The notes under the pieces: model-generated
What the model was told of the DNA's origin: nothing
The model's input: the letters and a program-made list of their open reading frames with translations, nothing else
Databases searched by the model: none
Program-made: the position numbers and the translations under genes
In this document: positions 5,482-6,047 of the stretch, piece by piece
Layout of the letters: every line of letters starts with the position of its first letter
How positions within the stretch are numbered: position 1 is the stretch's first letter
DNA from: Porphyromonadaceae bacterium
Lineage (GTDB): Bacteria; Bacteroidota; Bacteroidia; Bacteroidales; Tannerellaceae
Length of the DNA stretch: 6,047 nucleotides
Assembly (NCBI GenBank): GCA_003517945.1
Contig: DOZP01000253.1
Span: forward strand, 4,141 to 10,187
Direction of reading: 5' to 3'

Positions 5482-6047
5482 ATGAACATGAATACATATC
5501 GGATCATTTTATTCCTGTCTCTTTTTGCAGGAATAATATCGGCACAGGAATACCCTTTGCTTGACAATCAGAAAATAGACGGATATAAAGGGATCTGGTT
5601 CACATTGGGGCAATTTTCCGAATATGGGGATAAGTATTCGGGCGGTCTAGGGACTTATACGGCCAAGCATATACCGTTGGCTATCTATGCGCCGGAAGTG
5701 GATAAAACATTTTTCGTTTACGGAGGAATTGCCGAAAATCAGCAATCGGATGCGGACAAATCCACTCATACGCGGAAGGATTATGGGAACTACCTGCTCT
5801 GTATGGCCGGATGTTATGATCATAAAACGAAGACGGTAAGCCGGCCAACGGTTGTGTATGATAAGAAAGGCGTTTTTGATCCGCATGACAATCCTTCCGT
5901 ATCAATGGGTCCGGATGGCTATATTTGGGTTTTTATTAGTGGCAGAGGGCGCGGACGTCCCGGTTTTATCTATAAAAGTACGCAGCCTTATAGTGTGGAA
6001 TCCTTTGAATGTATGGCGGAAGATGAATTGACCTATCCGCAGCCGAA
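5482..6047 (+). CDS. Secreted BNR_4-type beta-propeller protein (5' part)
   Basis: The frame is open from ATG 5482 to the window edge, giving 188 residues without the C-terminus. Residues 1-21 are a signal peptide ending in ISA-Q. The mature start has GYKGIWFTLGQ (34-44), KYSGGLGTYTAKH (51-63), IYAPEV (68-73), FFVYGG (77-82), YDH (112-114), RPT (121-123), DPHDNPS (133-139), IWVFISGRGR (148-157), RPGF (159-162) and TYPQP near the edge. This pattern fits the BNR_4 family (BNR repeat-like seven-bladed propellers), whose full members are generally over 400 residues. Related propellers in CAZy include rhamnosidases (GH145) and ulvan lyases (PL24/PL25), so action on a rhamnose- or uronic-acid-containing polysaccharide is plausible. 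The exact activity cannot be decided from half of the protein. A second in-frame ATG at 5488 is an equally possible start; the region before it is A-rich. It follows the GH106 gene on the same strand but is separated from it by a terminator and 574 bp. Confidence 0.8.
   Translation, partial: MNMNTYRIILFLSLFAGIISAQEYPLLDNQKIDGYKGIWFTLGQFSEYGDKYSGGLGTYTAKHIPLAIYAPEVDKTFFVYGGIAENQQSDADKSTHTRKDYGNYLLCMAGCYDHKTKTVSRPTVVYDKKGVFDPHDNPSVSMGPDGYIWVFISGRGRGRPGFIYKSTQPYSVESFECMAEDELTYPQP

Noticed and set aside
5463..5567. Out-of-frame ATG with a 34-codon ORF (MKKSKS...) overlapping the BNR_4 start
   Set aside because: It lacks a hydrophobic signal core, stops early, and overlaps a frame with a clear signal peptide and family motifs.
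5647..5905. Two antisense open frames of 74-79 codons inside the BNR_4 gene
   Set aside because: Both are opposite well-conserved propeller motifs and show no protein-family features of their own.
1..6047. CRISPR arrays, tRNA/rRNA genes, transposases or phage genes
   Set aside because: No regularly spaced repeats, cloverleaf-like sequence, rRNA signature or mobile-element protein was found when reading both strands.

Overview
The base composition, the TAnnTTTG-type -7 promoter boxes (TATCTTTG twice), the A-rich start regions without strong Shine-Dalgarno sequences and the gene families all point to a Bacteroidota (Bacteroidales-like) chromosome. The right-hand part looks like a piece of a polysaccharide-utilisation or glycan-degradation locus. 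No SusC/SusD pair, regulator gene, rRNA, tRNA, CRISPR array or insertion sequence is visible in the window.

Layout. Bases 1-61 carry the last 19 codons of an unidentified plus-strand gene. It converges on a minus-strand gene (1330 to 143) for a polytopic membrane protein that resembles GT-C type glycosyltransferases. That gene has a very good Bacteroidota promoter at 1480-1449. Divergent from it, on the plus strand, is a short lipoprotein ORF (1561-1797). It holds the beginning and, apparently, the last residues of a ThuA-like domain with the middle missing. Fourteen bases after its stop begins a 1031-residue secreted GH106-type glycoside hydrolase (1812-4907; family of alpha-L-rhamnosidases), which ends in an intrinsic terminator. 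A 574-bp intergenic stretch follows. It contains an 18-bp palindrome, a -7 box and, about 45 bp further on, a strong GNRA-loop terminator; together these look like a roughly 70-nt small RNA or a prematurely terminated leader. The window ends inside a secreted BNR_4-type beta-propeller protein (5482 onward, 188 codons visible).

How they may work together. The ThuA-like remnant, the GH106 enzyme and the BNR_4 propeller are families often found together in Bacteroidota loci that take apart complex, often rhamnose-containing, plant or algal polysaccharides. The two exported proteins would act in the periplasm or at the surface. The exact substrate cannot be read from this window.

Most notable points. 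(1) Two neighbouring genes each appear to have lost an internal block in frame while keeping both ends: the ThuA-like ORF, and the C-terminal beta-sandwich of the GH106 protein. (2) A compact promoter/palindrome/terminator module lies upstream of the BNR_4 gene and may be an unannotated sRNA or attenuator. Neither amounts to a clearly new biological system; both can be tested.
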